A stretch of 64,000 nt of DNA from Liolophura sinensis (GCF_032854445.1 NC_088305.1:32391645-32455644), one strand, 5' to 3'. Shown: positions 34,508-45,560, numbered from the stretch's first letter. Numbers and translations are program-made. The notes: generated from the letters alone by a model not told the origin.

Positions 34508-37500
34508 TGTCTGTGTTAGTACTCAGGTGTTTAGTGTTCCATTGTCTGGTCAGACACAGCGATTCAGGTGTTCAGTGTTTCTTTGTCTGGGTCAGACATA
34601 ACGATCTGTGTTAGTATTCAGGTGATCAGTGTTTCTTTGTATGGGTCAGACATAACGATTCAGGTGTTTAGTGTTTCTTTGTCTGGGTCAGACATAACGA
34701 TTCAGGTGTTCAGTGTTTCTTTGTCTGGGTCAGACATAACGATTCAGGTGTTTAGTGTTTCTTTGTCTGGGTCAGACATAACGATTCAGGTGTTCAGTGT
34801 TTCTTTGTCTGGGTCAGTCATAACCATTCAGGTATTTAGTATTCCTTTGTCTGGCTCAGACGTACCAATTCAGGTGTTTAGTGCTAGTTTGTCTGGGTCA
34901 GTCATAGTGATTGCGGTTTTTAGTGTTTCTTTGTCTGCGCCAGACATAACGATTCAGGTGTTCAGTGTTTCTTTGTCTGGGTCAGTCATAACGATTCCGG
35001 TGCTTAGTGTTCCTTTGTATGGGTCAGACAAAAAGATTCAAGTGTTTAGTGTTTTTTTGTATGGGTCAGACATAACGATTCAGGTGTTCAGTGTTTAGTG
35101 TTCCTTTGTTTGGGCAGTCATAACGATTCCATTGTTTAGAGTTCCTTTGTCTGGGTCAGATATAACGATTCAGGTGTTTAGTGTTTCTTTGTCTGGGTAA
35201 GACATAACTATTCAAGTGTTCAGTGTTTCTTTGTCTGGTCAGATACAACGATTCAGGTGTTCAGTGTTCCTTTGTATGGGTCAGACATAACGAGTCCGGT
35301 GTTCAGTGTTTCTTTGTCTGGTCAGACAGATCGATTCCGGTGTTCAGTGTTTCTTTGTCTGGTCAGACATAACGATTCAGGTGTTCAGTGTTTCCTTCTC
35401 TGGTCAGATGTAGCGGCTCAGGTGTTTACTGTTCCTTCGTATGGGTCAGACATAACGATTCAGGTGTTAAGTGTTTCTTTGTATGGGTCAGACATAACGA
35501 TTTCGGTGCTTAGTGTTCCTTTCTCTGGGTCAATTATAACGATTCCGGTGCTTGGTGTTCCTTTGTCTGGGTCAGTCATAACAATCCAGGCGTTTAGTAT
35601 TCCTTTGTCTGGGTCATTCATAACAATTCACGTGTTTAGTGTTCCTTTGTCTGGGTCAGTCATAGCGATTGAGGTGTTTAATGTTCCTTTGTCTGGGTCA
35701 GACATAACGATTTAGGTGTTTAGTGTTTCTTTGTCTGGGTCAGTCATAACAATTCCAGTGCTTAGAGTTCCTTTGGATGGGGCATAACGATTCAGTCATT
35801 CAGCGTTCCTTTGTATGGGTCAGACATTACGATTCCGGTGCTTAGTGTTCCCTTTTTCTTGGTCAGAAATAACGATTCAGGTGTTTAATGTGCCTATGTC
35901 TGGGTCAGACCTAACAATTCAAGTGTTTAGTGTTCCTTTATCTGGGTCAGTCATAAAGATTTGAATTCCTTTGGATGAGACATAACGATTTAGGTGTTCA
36001 GTGTTTTTTTGTCTGGGTCAGACCTAACAATTTAAGTGTTTAGTGTTCCTTTGGCTGAGTCAGACCTAACGATACCAGTGTTTAGTGTTCCTTTGGATAG
36101 GGCATAACGATTCCGGTGTTTAGTGTTTATTTGACTGGTCACACATAACGATTCAGGTGTTCAGTGTTCCTTTGACTGATCACATATAACGATTCAGTTG
36201 TTCAGTGTTCCTATGTATGGGTCTGACATAGCGATTGCAGTGTTTAGTGTTCCTTTGTCTGGGTGAGACATAACCATTCAGGTGTTTAGTGTGCCTTTAT
36301 CTGGGTCAGTCATAACGATTCCAGTGTTTAGAGTTCCTTTGGATGAGACATAACGATTCAGGTGTTCAGTGTTCCTTTGTCTGGGTCAGACATAACGATT
36401 CAGGTGCTCAGTGTTTGCTTGTCTGGTCAGACATAACGATTCAGGTGTTCAGTGTTTCTTTTTCTGGGTCAGACACAATGATTCACGTGTTCAGTGTTTT
36501 TTTGTCTGCGTCAGACATAACCATTCAGGTGTTTAGTGTGCCTTTATCTGGGTCAGTCATAACGATTCCAGTGTTTAGAGTTCCTTTGGATGAGACATAA
36601 CGATTCTGGTGTTCAGTGTTTCTTTGTCTGGTCAGACATATCGATTCCGGTGTTAAGTGTTGCTTTGTATGGATCAGACATAACGATTCCGATGTTCGGT
36701 GTTTCTTTGTCTGGGTCAGACATGACGATCTGTGTTAGTATTCAGCTGCCCAGCGTTGCTTTGTATGTGTGCAGGTGCTCAGTGTTTCTTTGTCTGGTCA
36801 GACATAACGATTTAGGTGTTCAGTGTTCCTTTGTATGGGTCAGTCATAACGATTCAGGTGTTCAGTGTTCATTTGACTGATCAGACATAACTATTCAGGT
36901 CTTGAGTGTTCCTTTGTCTGGGTCAGACATAACGATTCCGGTGCTTAGTGTTCCTTTGTCTGGGTCAATCATAACGATTCCGGTGCTTGGTGTTCCTTTG
37001 TCTGAGTCAATCATAACGATTCCGGTGCTTAGTGTTCCTTTGTCTGGGTCAGCCATAACAATCCAGATGTTCAGTGTTCCTTTGTCTGGGTTAGTCATAG
37101 CGATTGTGGTGTATAGTGTTCTTTTGTATAGGTCAGACATAACGATTCAGGTGTTTAGTGTTCCTTTGTCTGGGTCAGTCATAACGATTCCAGTGTTTAG
37201 TGTTCCTTTGGATAGGGCATAACGATTCAAATTTTCAGTGTTCCTTTGACAGGTTACACATAACGATTCCGGTGTTTACTGTTCCTTTGTCTGGGTCAGA
37301 CATAACGATTCAGGTGTTTAGTGCTCCTTTGCCTGAATCAGTCATAACGATTCAGGTGTTTAGTGCTCCCTTGTCTGGGTCAGTCATAACGATTCTGGTG
37401 TTTAGTGTTCCTTTGTCTGGGTCAGACATAACGATTCAGGTGTTTAGTGCTCCTTTGTTTGAATCAGACATAACGATTCAGGTGTTTAGTGCTAGTTTGT

Positions 37501-37605
37501 CTGGGTCAGTCATAACGATTCCAGTGTTTGGTTTTCTTTTGGATAAGACATAACGATTCAGGTTTTTTTGTGTTCCTTTTTCTGGGTCAGTCATAACGGT
37601 GAATT
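34508..37605. repeat. Satellite array, 42-bp period, about 70 copies
   Basis: The unit is roughly TCAGACATAACGATTCAGGT, then GTTTAGTGTTCCTTTGTCTGGG. Variants differ by TCAGTC/TCAGAC, ATTCAGG/ATTCCGG and TTCCTTT/TTTCTTT, and some units lack three bases of GGGTCAG. A longer insert CTGTGTTAGTATTCAG occurs near 34510, 34608 and 36732. Open frames of up to 176 codons repeat a 14-residue VFSVSLSGSDITIQ-type motif. Indels shift the frame many times, so no single protein spans the array. The last unit fades out at about 37600. Confidence 0.97.
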
Positions 37606-38499
37606 TACGTAAGCCGGCGTGATGCTCCATCTTGTTGTCGTCTCTCAATCATTGCATTGGATGATCCAACTAACATCTTATTTTGAGGAACTTTCAATGA
37701 TTCAGTCTGAGATTGAACTCCCCCCGCGATTGACATTTGTTCCTATGTAGTTAATGCAGTGTTACTCGGGTCAAGTCGGGGATTGACGGGCTGTATCTGG
37801 TCCACAGGAGCTTCTAGATGGCCAGGGTCATTATGAGAATTAAACTCTATTCGCCAAATTCACGTGATGTTTACGGAACTTGTCGATTAATGACGAGTGG
37901 CAGGCGATCCGGCACGACTCTAGGACGGAAGGTCACTAGGAAAGGATAACGGCTATTGAAGTCTCCTCCCACATTCAATTAACAACAATGGAATGAATAC
38001 CCTCTACGGATCAGCAGGTGATTAAAATTAGCTTCACAGTTTAAGAATAACCATCCATCGATCATTTGGTTTGGATGTCGTGTGACCAGAGATTTAACCT
38101 TGCCTTATATCTTCAAATAGCAGAATGTCGTTATCTAAAAGAAAGATGTCGGTTTTCACCCCTGTCCTGTCAGTGTGGACGTCCTTAATCTGTCATCCTT
38201 AGAACATGTCCGAACAATTAAACAGAGTGGTTAAGATTCTGAATTACCTCAAACGGTAACTACATAAAATGTCTCAGTCTTTAAGTTGTTGTTGTAACAA
38301 TTATGAGGATTAAAATGTAAAATAACTCCCTGAGATGCAAAAGGCATGTATTCTTTCCGAACCAGGAAAATAATCATAGAATATTGGCAGTACTGGAATC
38401 GCCAGCCCAGTGACAACTGTCACAACAACAATGAGTTTTTTTTTGTTCCCTTGTGTTTTTTTGGTGACAAAGGGTCGAAGTCAGTTTGATTCGCCTCCG
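37606..38499. other. Non-coding sequence, no gene seen
   Basis: Unique sequence between the satellite and SINE-D. A T-run of nine near 38434-38443 and another near 38455-38461 may be the eroded tail of the SINE-D. Confidence 0.45.
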
Positions 38500-38712
38500 T
38501 GGAATACTGGGATTATTGGTTTGAGAAAATGTCATGGCAGAACTTTACTCAAGGCTGTCCTCCGCTTAGGCTGTGGACCGATTAAAACGCGTGATTCCTT
38601 GCTAAGTAAGGCTATCACGCTACGTGGCGTCCAAGACCAGGAACTGAACCCACGCCTGGTGTGTCAGCGTCCGGAGGTCGTGTACCTTACCACTGAGTCA
38701 CGTTCAGCTCCA
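38500..38712 (-). mobile_element. SINE-D, tRNA-headed
   Basis: On the minus strand, AACGTGACTCAGTGGTAAGG carries an A-box-like TGACTCAGTGG. The B-box-like GGGTTCAGTTCCTGG follows about 50 nt later. The body continues CTTGGACGCCACGTAGCGTG, GGAATCACGCG, GACAGCCTTGAGTAAAG. Most of the 103-codon plus-strand frame at 38410-38721 lies over this element. Confidence 0.72.
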
Positions 38713-39329
38713 CTAACTTAATAGCAGTCTAACATATAAACAACTCTTCGTATCGTTCTCATTCAGATGTGATCATAAATTAACACGATAGTATATCTGA
38801 TTATTTTCCACGGATTTACCCCATCTTGCGGTTTGAGGACGTCAAGTAACAAAGGGAGGCTACTTTGCTGTCATCATGTATTTGCATATTTATTATGCTT
38901 CACAAATATTAGAAGAGCCTTACATTTGTGAAACGGTCAAAAGCGTTCCCTGGTATTACATGTATTTGAATGTTTAGTAAAAGGAACGTGTCAGCGCGTT
39001 TTTGATAGAACAATGTTTTCTTAAGACGAAGTAGAGATTGTGAGGTCTTGGGCCGCCCTGAGGGTCATTTATAACATGACAGCCTGATTTATTAGAACAT
39101 CACAAAAACATGAAAATGCTTCTGCTCTTATTTAGCCAGGAAAAATAATTAAATATTAATCATCAAAGACACTTCTTACGCTGTAATTTATTTTGTTTCC
39201 CCTGAAATAACTATTCAGTAAATACGCCAATGCCGTTAGCCATGCACCCAAGCCATTGCGCAGCCCTTGTTTCAAGAATAACGTGGTGATATGGTGTTCC
39301 TAAGGTGAGGCTAAGAGACGAGCCCTCAT
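38713..39329. other. Non-coding sequence, no gene seen
   Basis: A+T-rich and apparently unique. No repeat or coding signal noticed. Confidence 0.5.
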
Positions 39330-39800
39330 TCAATATTCAGCTGAAATCCGCCTTGCCCAACATGGACAGATAACGTACAATCCTTTCACATGTAACAATG
39401 CAATTTCATTAGAGTTACGAAATCAGGCGGAGACGTGCTGAGAGCATATTGAAAGCGGATTAAATGTGTGGTTGTCGTATTTATACGAGATGACGGCTTA
39501 AATCCTGCCTGATCGGGCTAATGGCAACTGATAACATTTCCTATTGGTATTCATTAGAAACACAGTCTGCTCAATGGGCCAATTGCATCACTGATTTATA
39601 ACGGGCATTTGGACGCACCATCAAGATCATGTAAACGATAGCCACGGTAATGTGCAGCAATGCGCGTTTAATGGCAATGGTTTTGTGGGAATGATACGGA
39701 CATAATTCCGACAACGTCAGGAGAATATTTCGCAAACGTGGGTCTGTAAGTCTCAGGTAAAAAACCAATGAAGGGAACACTCAAGTGTGTAAATACAGCC
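39330..39800. promoter_or_regulatory. Possible cis-regulatory element
   Basis: A non-repetitive block with less A/T bias than its surroundings and many homeodomain-type cores (TAAT/ATTA). A perfect match to the Su(H)/CSL consensus, TGTGGGAA, lies at 39684-39691. These sites are short and can occur by chance. The call is a guess until conservation is examined. Confidence 0.2.
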
Positions 39801-40239
39801 TGTTGTGGAACAACGTTAACACATTATGTCACGTTACTTCCCTGAGTGAAACACGATGAACATGTTTGTGTAAATACTGCTCAGAAACTGTTCCCGGTAA
39901 GCAATATTAACCTTTTTTGGGTGAGCACTGGTCAGAGTGAAAAAACAATCAGCTGGATGCCCGAAATACCCCCTTCCATCCCCCAACATAAGAAAGAAAA
40001 CCAAGAAAACCTTGAAGGAAATCGTAGGACTTGATGTAGATTTTTCCGTGGGACATTCCTGCTGTCATTAATTGCACTACGGGTACATTCGGCCTGTCGG
40101 GATAAATGTAGCAATCAGATGAGACTATACAGTGTACATGAAAATCCATTATTTGACTAAGCGCCTGATCGGGAGTAATTATGAAAATACTTAACCCTGC
40201 ACAAGATTCGATTATAGGGAAGATGTATGCTAGGGTTCT

Positions 40240-40870
40240 TGAAACAAGTTTAGTTCTTCAGGAAGAGATGCAAGGACAAATCCGAATGCATGGAAAAGCA
40301 CTATGCCGAAAAGCAAAATCTAAATCCATGGAAAGGCACTCTTAGGCAAAGTCCCAAATTGGAACTCGATTGACATTAAATTTCAGCATGCACAAGTTCA
40401 GTTGATGGTTAAGTGTATGACAAGTGCCATCAGTTGATGGTTAAGTGTATGACAAGTGTCATCAGTTGATGGTTAAGTGTATGACAAGTGTCATCAGTTG
40501 ATGGTTAAGTGTATGAAAAGTGTCATCAGTTGATGGTTAAGTGTATGACAAGTGTCATCAGTTGATGGTTAAGTGTATGACAAGTGTCATCAGTTGATGG
40601 TTAAGTGTATGACAAGTGTCATCAAAATCCGCGCAGTGGTTTGGGAGGAGATGCATGGACAAAATTTGAATACATGGAAAGCACTGTTACGTAAAGTCTC
40701 AAATGAACGTAATGATGAAAGTAATTACCCGATTGTCAATAAACTTAAGCATGCATAACTTCAAATGATAGACAAGGTGTATGGTAAGTTTCATAGAAAT
40801 CGGCAGACAGACAAACAGACAGACAGACGGACAGACGGGGCATGAGGTGCACGTTTTCCTAAACTTATCA
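40240..40870 (+). repeat. Dispersed repeat with (CAGA)n end and internal expansion
   Basis: Two related halves flank a tandem block. The first runs GAAGAGATGCAAGGACAAAT, GCATGGAAAAGCACTATG, AAAGTCCCAAATTGGAACTC. The second runs GTGGTTTGGGAGGAGATGC, ATGGACAAAATTTGAATAC, GGAAAGCACTGTTACGTAAAG. It ends in a CAGACAGACAGACGG-type tract (40804-40838) and GGGGCATGAGGTGCAC. I believe this is a widespread lophotrochozoan repeat, from memory only. Confidence 0.7.
40399..40622. repeat. Tandem repeat, 32-bp period, 7 copies
   Basis: Seven nearly identical units of CAGTTGATGGTTAAGTGTAT followed by GACAAGTGTCAT. The first has GTGCCAT and the fourth ATGAAAAG. They lie inside the dispersed repeat at 40240-40870, which flanks them on both sides. 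Confidence 0.96.
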
Positions 40871-41249
40871 CCTCGGGTAAAGTTTCCGATTTCTCTATAG
40901 CGTTCTCACAAATGTTACAGTAAGGACAGCATGGCGGCTATAAATTGGTGGTTCCGGGATTCCGGGACCTAATGTAACTGTGGCGAAGCAGGCTGTTTTG
41001 TAGGCGAGCACCGTGGTAAAGAGTGTAGTTTACTGCCTTTCCTAGACAGGAATAGTGCCTAGTAATATTAGAATACATCTGCGCAGCTGATTTTGCTCTC
41101 GTCAGTACATTTGCCAGTATATTCAATAGGCTGTCAATAAACAGTTTAGCTCTTACTAGATTGTCGATAGCGCAATCTCTGGGCACATTACAGCAGACAT
41201 TTTGGTGTATTAGATTCATTAAATTTTTGTCTTGTCATACGAAATCTGC
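40871..41249. other. Non-coding sequence, no gene seen
   Basis: Unique sequence between two repeats. A 93-codon minus-strand frame (40938-41219) is unrecognised. Confidence 0.45.
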
Positions 41250-41335
41250 CCGGTTTCCTTCCACCATAATACAGGCGGTCGCCGTATAAGTAAAATATTC
41301 TTGAGCATACGGCTGAAAGCAAATAAATACACTGT
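41250..41335 (+). mobile_element. SINE-A, 3' fragment
   Basis: CCGGTTTCCTTCCACCATAA, GCGGTCGCCGTATAAGTAAA and ATATTCTTGAGCATACGG followed by CAAATAAATA match the 3' third of SINE-A. The head is absent. Confidence 0.8.
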
Positions 41336-41949
41336 AAGTTCAGTAACAAACAAATGTTAATACATTAAAAACCTTTCTCAAAGCTGCACAATATTTGTTT
41401 TAGGGAGACACACGAATTATAACAGTCATAAGTCTTCACGCACTGCCAATATCTTACAAAATTACACAGACGTATTTCTCTCGTGTCTTTATACTCAGAC
41501 GTGTCCGAGAATAACAACAGTCAGTTCCTCCTGTCATAAACAGCCAGGAATATGCCTCTAAAAGCAGTTCTAAAGTCAAAACGTTAAATTTTGGGACAGG
41601 GTTGTCAGGTTGTAGATGTGGCCAGCAAAGCTTAAATTTAGATTTTGCCACTCTGTCGTTGTATTATTAGCACGAATAAATATCGTCATACACCGAGTTT
41701 CTGTTATAAAACACGGAATTGTGTCATTTTACACCTTTCAAAGACTTCTTGTTATTTTCTCCATTCCAAGCAGTCTTCTCATTTCTCCCTTTTGTCAGTT
41801 TTCACCTTCTAATGTTTTGTTGTTATTTCTGCCTTTTCACCTTTTCATATTTTCTTGTTATTTCTGCCTATTGTTATTTTATACCTTTTCGTGTTTTTTT
41901 GTTATTTCTGCCTATTGTCATTTATCACAAGCTAAACGTTAATCAAGAG
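41336..41949. other. Non-coding, T-rich sequence
   Basis: No gene seen. At 41740-41935, loosely repeated CTGCCT(A/T)TT, TTTGTTATTTC and TTTTCACCTTTT segments give two overlapping Phe/Leu-rich open frames (41616-41970). I regard them as low-complexity artefacts. Confidence 0.5.
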
Positions 41950-42030
41950 GTCCATTGTCTCAGTGATTAAATGGTGTAATGTTGGCTCGAATCCATTACC
42001 ATGAGTGGCAATGTACGTTGCCACTCATCA
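41950..42030 (+). repeat. tRNA-like patch with perfect 11-bp hairpin
   Basis: ATTGTCTCAGTGATTAAATGG and, about 25 nt on, GGCTCGAATCC resemble Pol III A and B boxes. They are followed immediately by ATGAGTGGCAA (42001-42011), a 6-nt loop, and its perfect complement TTGCCACTCAT (42018-42028). Box spacing is too short for a normal tRNA. A SINE relic is the likeliest origin. Confidence 0.5.
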
Positions 42031-42490
42031 AGCTAAGATTGTCATGAAGTAAATCTGGCCTTATTTTGTTGTAAATATTTTATTTTCAACAGACGTTCTA
42101 ACAATTACCAACCGCTTTTAACGAAGTAAAGAGTTGAACGTGTTCATGCTTTATTTACCGATTTGTTACAAAAAAGAATAAAAAATACTCATGGGTCCAA
42201 TTATCATCTATAGCCTAATACAAAAAAAATTTAACTGTGAACTGAATACAGTAGGGAGAAATACTTTGTGATTCCCTTTTTGTAGGAATAATATATGGTG
42301 GCAAAATCTTGCTTTAAACCAGGCTGACTGCATATGTCTCCCCAACTCGAAAATGACCTTTTAGAGTTGTGAGGTTATTTTCCACAATCCATGATCGAGT
42401 ATAATTTACATTACAATATGTCTTCGACTTTAGGACCATGTGGTAACTAAACTTTAATAACCCTATATTGGTAATTTACTTGATTAAGTC

Positions 42491-42784
42491 ACCAGATTCT
42501 CTATACTGTAATACTGACGTACGAATTGTCTACATTGTAATACTGATTTCCGGATTCTCTATATTGTAATACTGACGTATGGATTCTCTATACTGTAATA
42601 ATGACGTAGGGATTCTGTATATTGTAATAATGACGTATGGATTCTCTATACTGCAATACTGACGTGCGGATTGTCTAGATTGTAATACTGACGTACCGAT
42701 TTTCTATTATGTAATACTGACGTATGGATTCTCCATGTTGTAATAATGACGTACGAATTCTCTAAACTGTAATACTGACGTATA
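42491..42784. repeat. Tandem repeat, 29-bp period, block 1
   Basis: About ten diverged units of ATTCTCTATACTGTAATACT followed by GACGTACGG. Interrupted at its right edge by an R2 element. Confidence 0.93.
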
Positions 42785-42956
42785 ATTAAGACATACAGCA
42801 CAGACAGAAAAATCAGAGCAGCGACGAGAGTAAGATAGCTGGCCAGTGGTAACCCGATGAAATACGGCCTCAGTTAGGGTTGTATTCTAACTGTACTTGT
42901 AAATGCATAAATGGTAGCAAATAACACATCTCCTAGCACCATGGCTACGCATTCTC
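42785..42956 (-). repeat. R2 inserted in the 29-bp array
   Basis: On the minus strand: CATGGTGCTAGGAGATGTG, TTATTTGCTACCATTTATGC, GTACAGTTAGAATACAACCC, CCGTATTTCATCGGGTTACC and CTGCTCTGATTTTTCTGTCT, each matching 29760-29920 in order. Flanked by CGTATA at 42779-42784 and 42957-42962, a possible 6-bp target duplication. Confidence 0.78.
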
Positions 42957-43230
42957 CGTATACTTACGTGCGGATTCTCTATACTGTAATACTGACGTAC
43001 GGGTTCTCTATACTGCAATACTGATGCACGGGTTCTCTATACTGTAATACTGACCTACGGGTTCTCTGTACTGTAATACTGATGCACGGGTTCTCTATAC
43101 TGTAATGCTAACCTACGGGTTCTCTATACTGTAATACTGACCTACGGGTTCTCTATACTGTAATACTGACCTACGGGTTCTCTGTACTGTAATACTGACC
43201 TACGGGTTCTCTATACTGTAATACCGACCT
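42957..43230. repeat. Tandem repeat, 29-bp period, block 2
   Basis: About nine units, mostly GGTTCTCTATACTGTAATACT then GACCTACG, continuing the array of 42491-42784 beyond the R2. These units are more uniform than in block 1 and use GACCTACGGG instead of GACGTACGG. Confidence 0.93.
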
Positions 43231-43564
43231 TGAGTTATAGTAATCTTTGTAAAGAGGGCTGTTTTCCTTACATTTTTACAGGGCTTGTAAGTACAGGTTA
43301 TATTTCAGAAGTAATCTTCACAGTTGCTTTGGCGTTCTAGAAATGCGCCCGCTAATGGTTATATTAAATCGTAGCATTATCCTACCGTACACTGTCCATA
43401 TATTGTGATGACATTTCTCACATTGTGTGTTTCTAGACGGTAGGTTTGACTCTAGACTTATACACCTAAGACTGTGAGGTGGTCCAAGCAATTGCTAAAT
43501 GTTTGCAGCGAAATGATTTCTGCAGGCTTTATTTGACTGCTTCTGTGTTTTAATTTCATTCTTC
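43231..43564. other. Non-coding sequence, no gene seen
   Basis: Unique A+T-rich sequence between the 29-bp array and R3. Confidence 0.5.
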
Positions 43565-43690
43565 ATACACTTTCTTAGTTCTTTGGTGGGTTTTTTTGAA
43601 CGCTGTTTTGGCAGTTGGCCTGGCGATTATTGACACTGGACGTTGATGTTGGTTGACGGCTGGTATACGAATGTTTCTTTGACGTTTATT
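43565..43690 (+). repeat. Dispersed repeat R3, copy 3
   Basis: TTAGTTCTTTGGTGGG, GAACGCTGTTTTGGCAGTTGG, GCGATTATTGACACTGGACG and GTTGACGGCTGGTATACG. Reverse-complement partner of 11470-11585 and 4780-4895. Confidence 0.72.
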
Positions 43691-44478
43691 TCCTTATCAT
43701 AGTTAAACAGTTGGATTAAGATTGGCAATGGGTCTGTTTTCTTAGATGGAACATTGCGTCAGCCTACACCAAGATTTCTGAGCTACCATCCGGAAATGTC
43801 TCTGAGTTGCTCACATAAAGCTTACATTATTCTCATGGAAACGTTGAAAGAAGATGCATAGAAAGCTTGAAGACTGCAGTGGCCAAAGAATGCAAACAAA
43901 CACATTAAACGTTTTGGAACTTCCGGGAAGTTCTCCTGCAAAGTGCAACATGCTGAATGTTTGTTGTTTTGTGGAAAAATGATTTTGCGAAGTTGATCCC
44001 AAAGCGCATTGCAACCGACATCTAGAGGGGGCATGTAGATACACCATGTAGAACATAATGATTTGTTCATCTCTGCTCTTCTTAGGACATAATTATTGTA
44101 GTGCGCCGGTGGTGTGAAGATGTGAAGAACAGGAAACTAATGTAGAAATTCAGATAAAACCAGTGGCATATTGCCATGCAGTAAAATGATAAAACCTAGC
44201 TGAAAAACAAATGCCATTGGCCATTCAAAGAGAGGAATGGTGAAGAGATCCAGTAGAATGGTATGATCCCATTCGTCAGATAAGACACTTTCGTCAAGCT
44301 TTTGAGCGTTTTTGTGCGTGAAGGTTTGTCGTTAATAAGGAGAAAAGGCTCAACCTCCCATATACGTTCAAAGAGCGAAATTCTCTGACTGTTCCACTAG
44401 AATGTGTCAAAAGATGAATAAAGTTAGACGAACAAAAATAGCGAGACCAGATTGGCAAAACCCTGATCACAAAAAGCA
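43691..44478. other. Non-coding sequence, no gene seen
   Basis: Apparently unique. Two overlapping minus-strand frames at 43811-44070 are about 80 codons each and unrecognised. Confidence 0.5.
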
Positions 44479-44600
44479 AAAGCCGATGTACACTGGAGAA
44501 GCCCTGAACACACGAACAAAAGGGGATGAACACTTGACGAGCCCTGAGGACGCGGACAGAGGCCGATGTACACTGGAAAAGGCCCGAGCACATGAGCCTA
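44479..44600. repeat. Diverged tandem repeat, about 40-bp period, 3 copies
   Basis: GCCGATGTACACTGGA begins at 44482 and 44562, with a changed copy (GGGGATGAACACTTGA) between them. The following CCCTGA.CAC and CGAACA parts also align. It accounts for the open frames on both strands at 44294-44644. Confidence 0.8.
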
Positions 44601-44834
44601 CACCGGTGACACAATTTCAATAAATGTAACCACTGACTTGGCATTCTGTCAGAATCACATTATGATGATTAAGTTTGCGGTTTATCCGATGATTGACAGT
44701 GGTCACAACCAAGTCCATTTTGACATGTTCAGTTTGACAAATTCCGTTTCAGCAACAGGTGAAAAAAGCCCGCCCTACCTCCTCCAGATTTGTTACAGAA
44801 TTTTATAACCGAAGAACTAAGGAATCTGGACGGA

Positions 44835-44910
44835 TTCAAAAAGGAGAGGAACGCCCAAAACAACGTTCAACACAAAACACTAAAGAACTAAGTAAATAAA
44901 ATAAGAAAAA
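44835..44910 (-). repeat. Dispersed repeat R3, short copy
   Basis: On the minus strand: TTACTTAGTTCTTTAGTGTT and TGTTGAACGTTGTTTTGGGCG, matching one end of the R3 core. Confidence 0.5.
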
Positions 44911-45189
44911 AGAGAAGCATTGGACACTTTTCAATGAGGCTGCCATGAATGCAGAATTATACGAAAGTAGCAGTCAAGCAATAAACAATATACATAGTGC
45001 CGACACTTTATCTTCCTGTTCTGGAGTTAACTCAGCCCTCAGTGAAAGCCATAGAGTACCAACGTCCTGATGAGCTCTGCGCATGTGTTGTGTGTTTAAA
45101 CTACGCCTGACGTCTACTATGAGTCCTATTTGCATAAAGGCGCCCTGAGGTGTCAGACGCGGAAATAATTACAATCATTCATTAAGGTG

Positions 45190-45560
45190 TAATTTCTTAA
45201 CGTGTCCAAACCGAGGTGATTTATGGTGGGTTTTATATAACCTCCTATGACAATCTACCTGTCGGCTTTTACAACAGGGGAAAATAATGGCATTTTCCCG
45301 GGTCCAGGTCGGCTTGGTGGGCCGTAGCAATAAAACGGTATAATTCTCAGTTGAGTCAAATTACAACAGGCTCAATACATCACGAATAATTAGCCACATG
45401 ACATGGTTTTGCGTGAGGCAATTAGTGGATAATTGCGAGAAAAAGCGCGAATTAATCACGTGGTTATTTGCGGTGGGTGTCACATGGGGTTAGAGGCTAT
45501 GTCACCCTCGCCTGCCGTCAAGAGGAGGTAAATACTCGTTCAGCCAGTAAGCAGTCTATC
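45190..45560 (+). promoter_or_regulatory. Possible promoter upstream of the 45657 ORF
   Basis: A non-repetitive block with a TATA-like TAAATA at 45529-45534. About 25-30 nt downstream lies a pyrimidine-rich start-like CTATCCATCACTC. Further upstream are E-boxes, including CACGTG at 45457-45462, and homeodomain cores. There is no ATG between the presumed start site and 45657. Each element alone is weak; the arrangement is what suggests a promoter. Confidence 0.3.

Noticed and set aside
34568-35098. 176-codon ORF with a 14-residue repeat
   Set aside because: Entirely within the 42-bp satellite. The frame shifts repeatedly along the array, so no single product is maintained.
41616-41970. Two Phe/Leu-rich ORFs resembling membrane proteins
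   Set aside because: Low-complexity T-rich sequence with internal near-repeats gives hydrophobic peptides in any frame.
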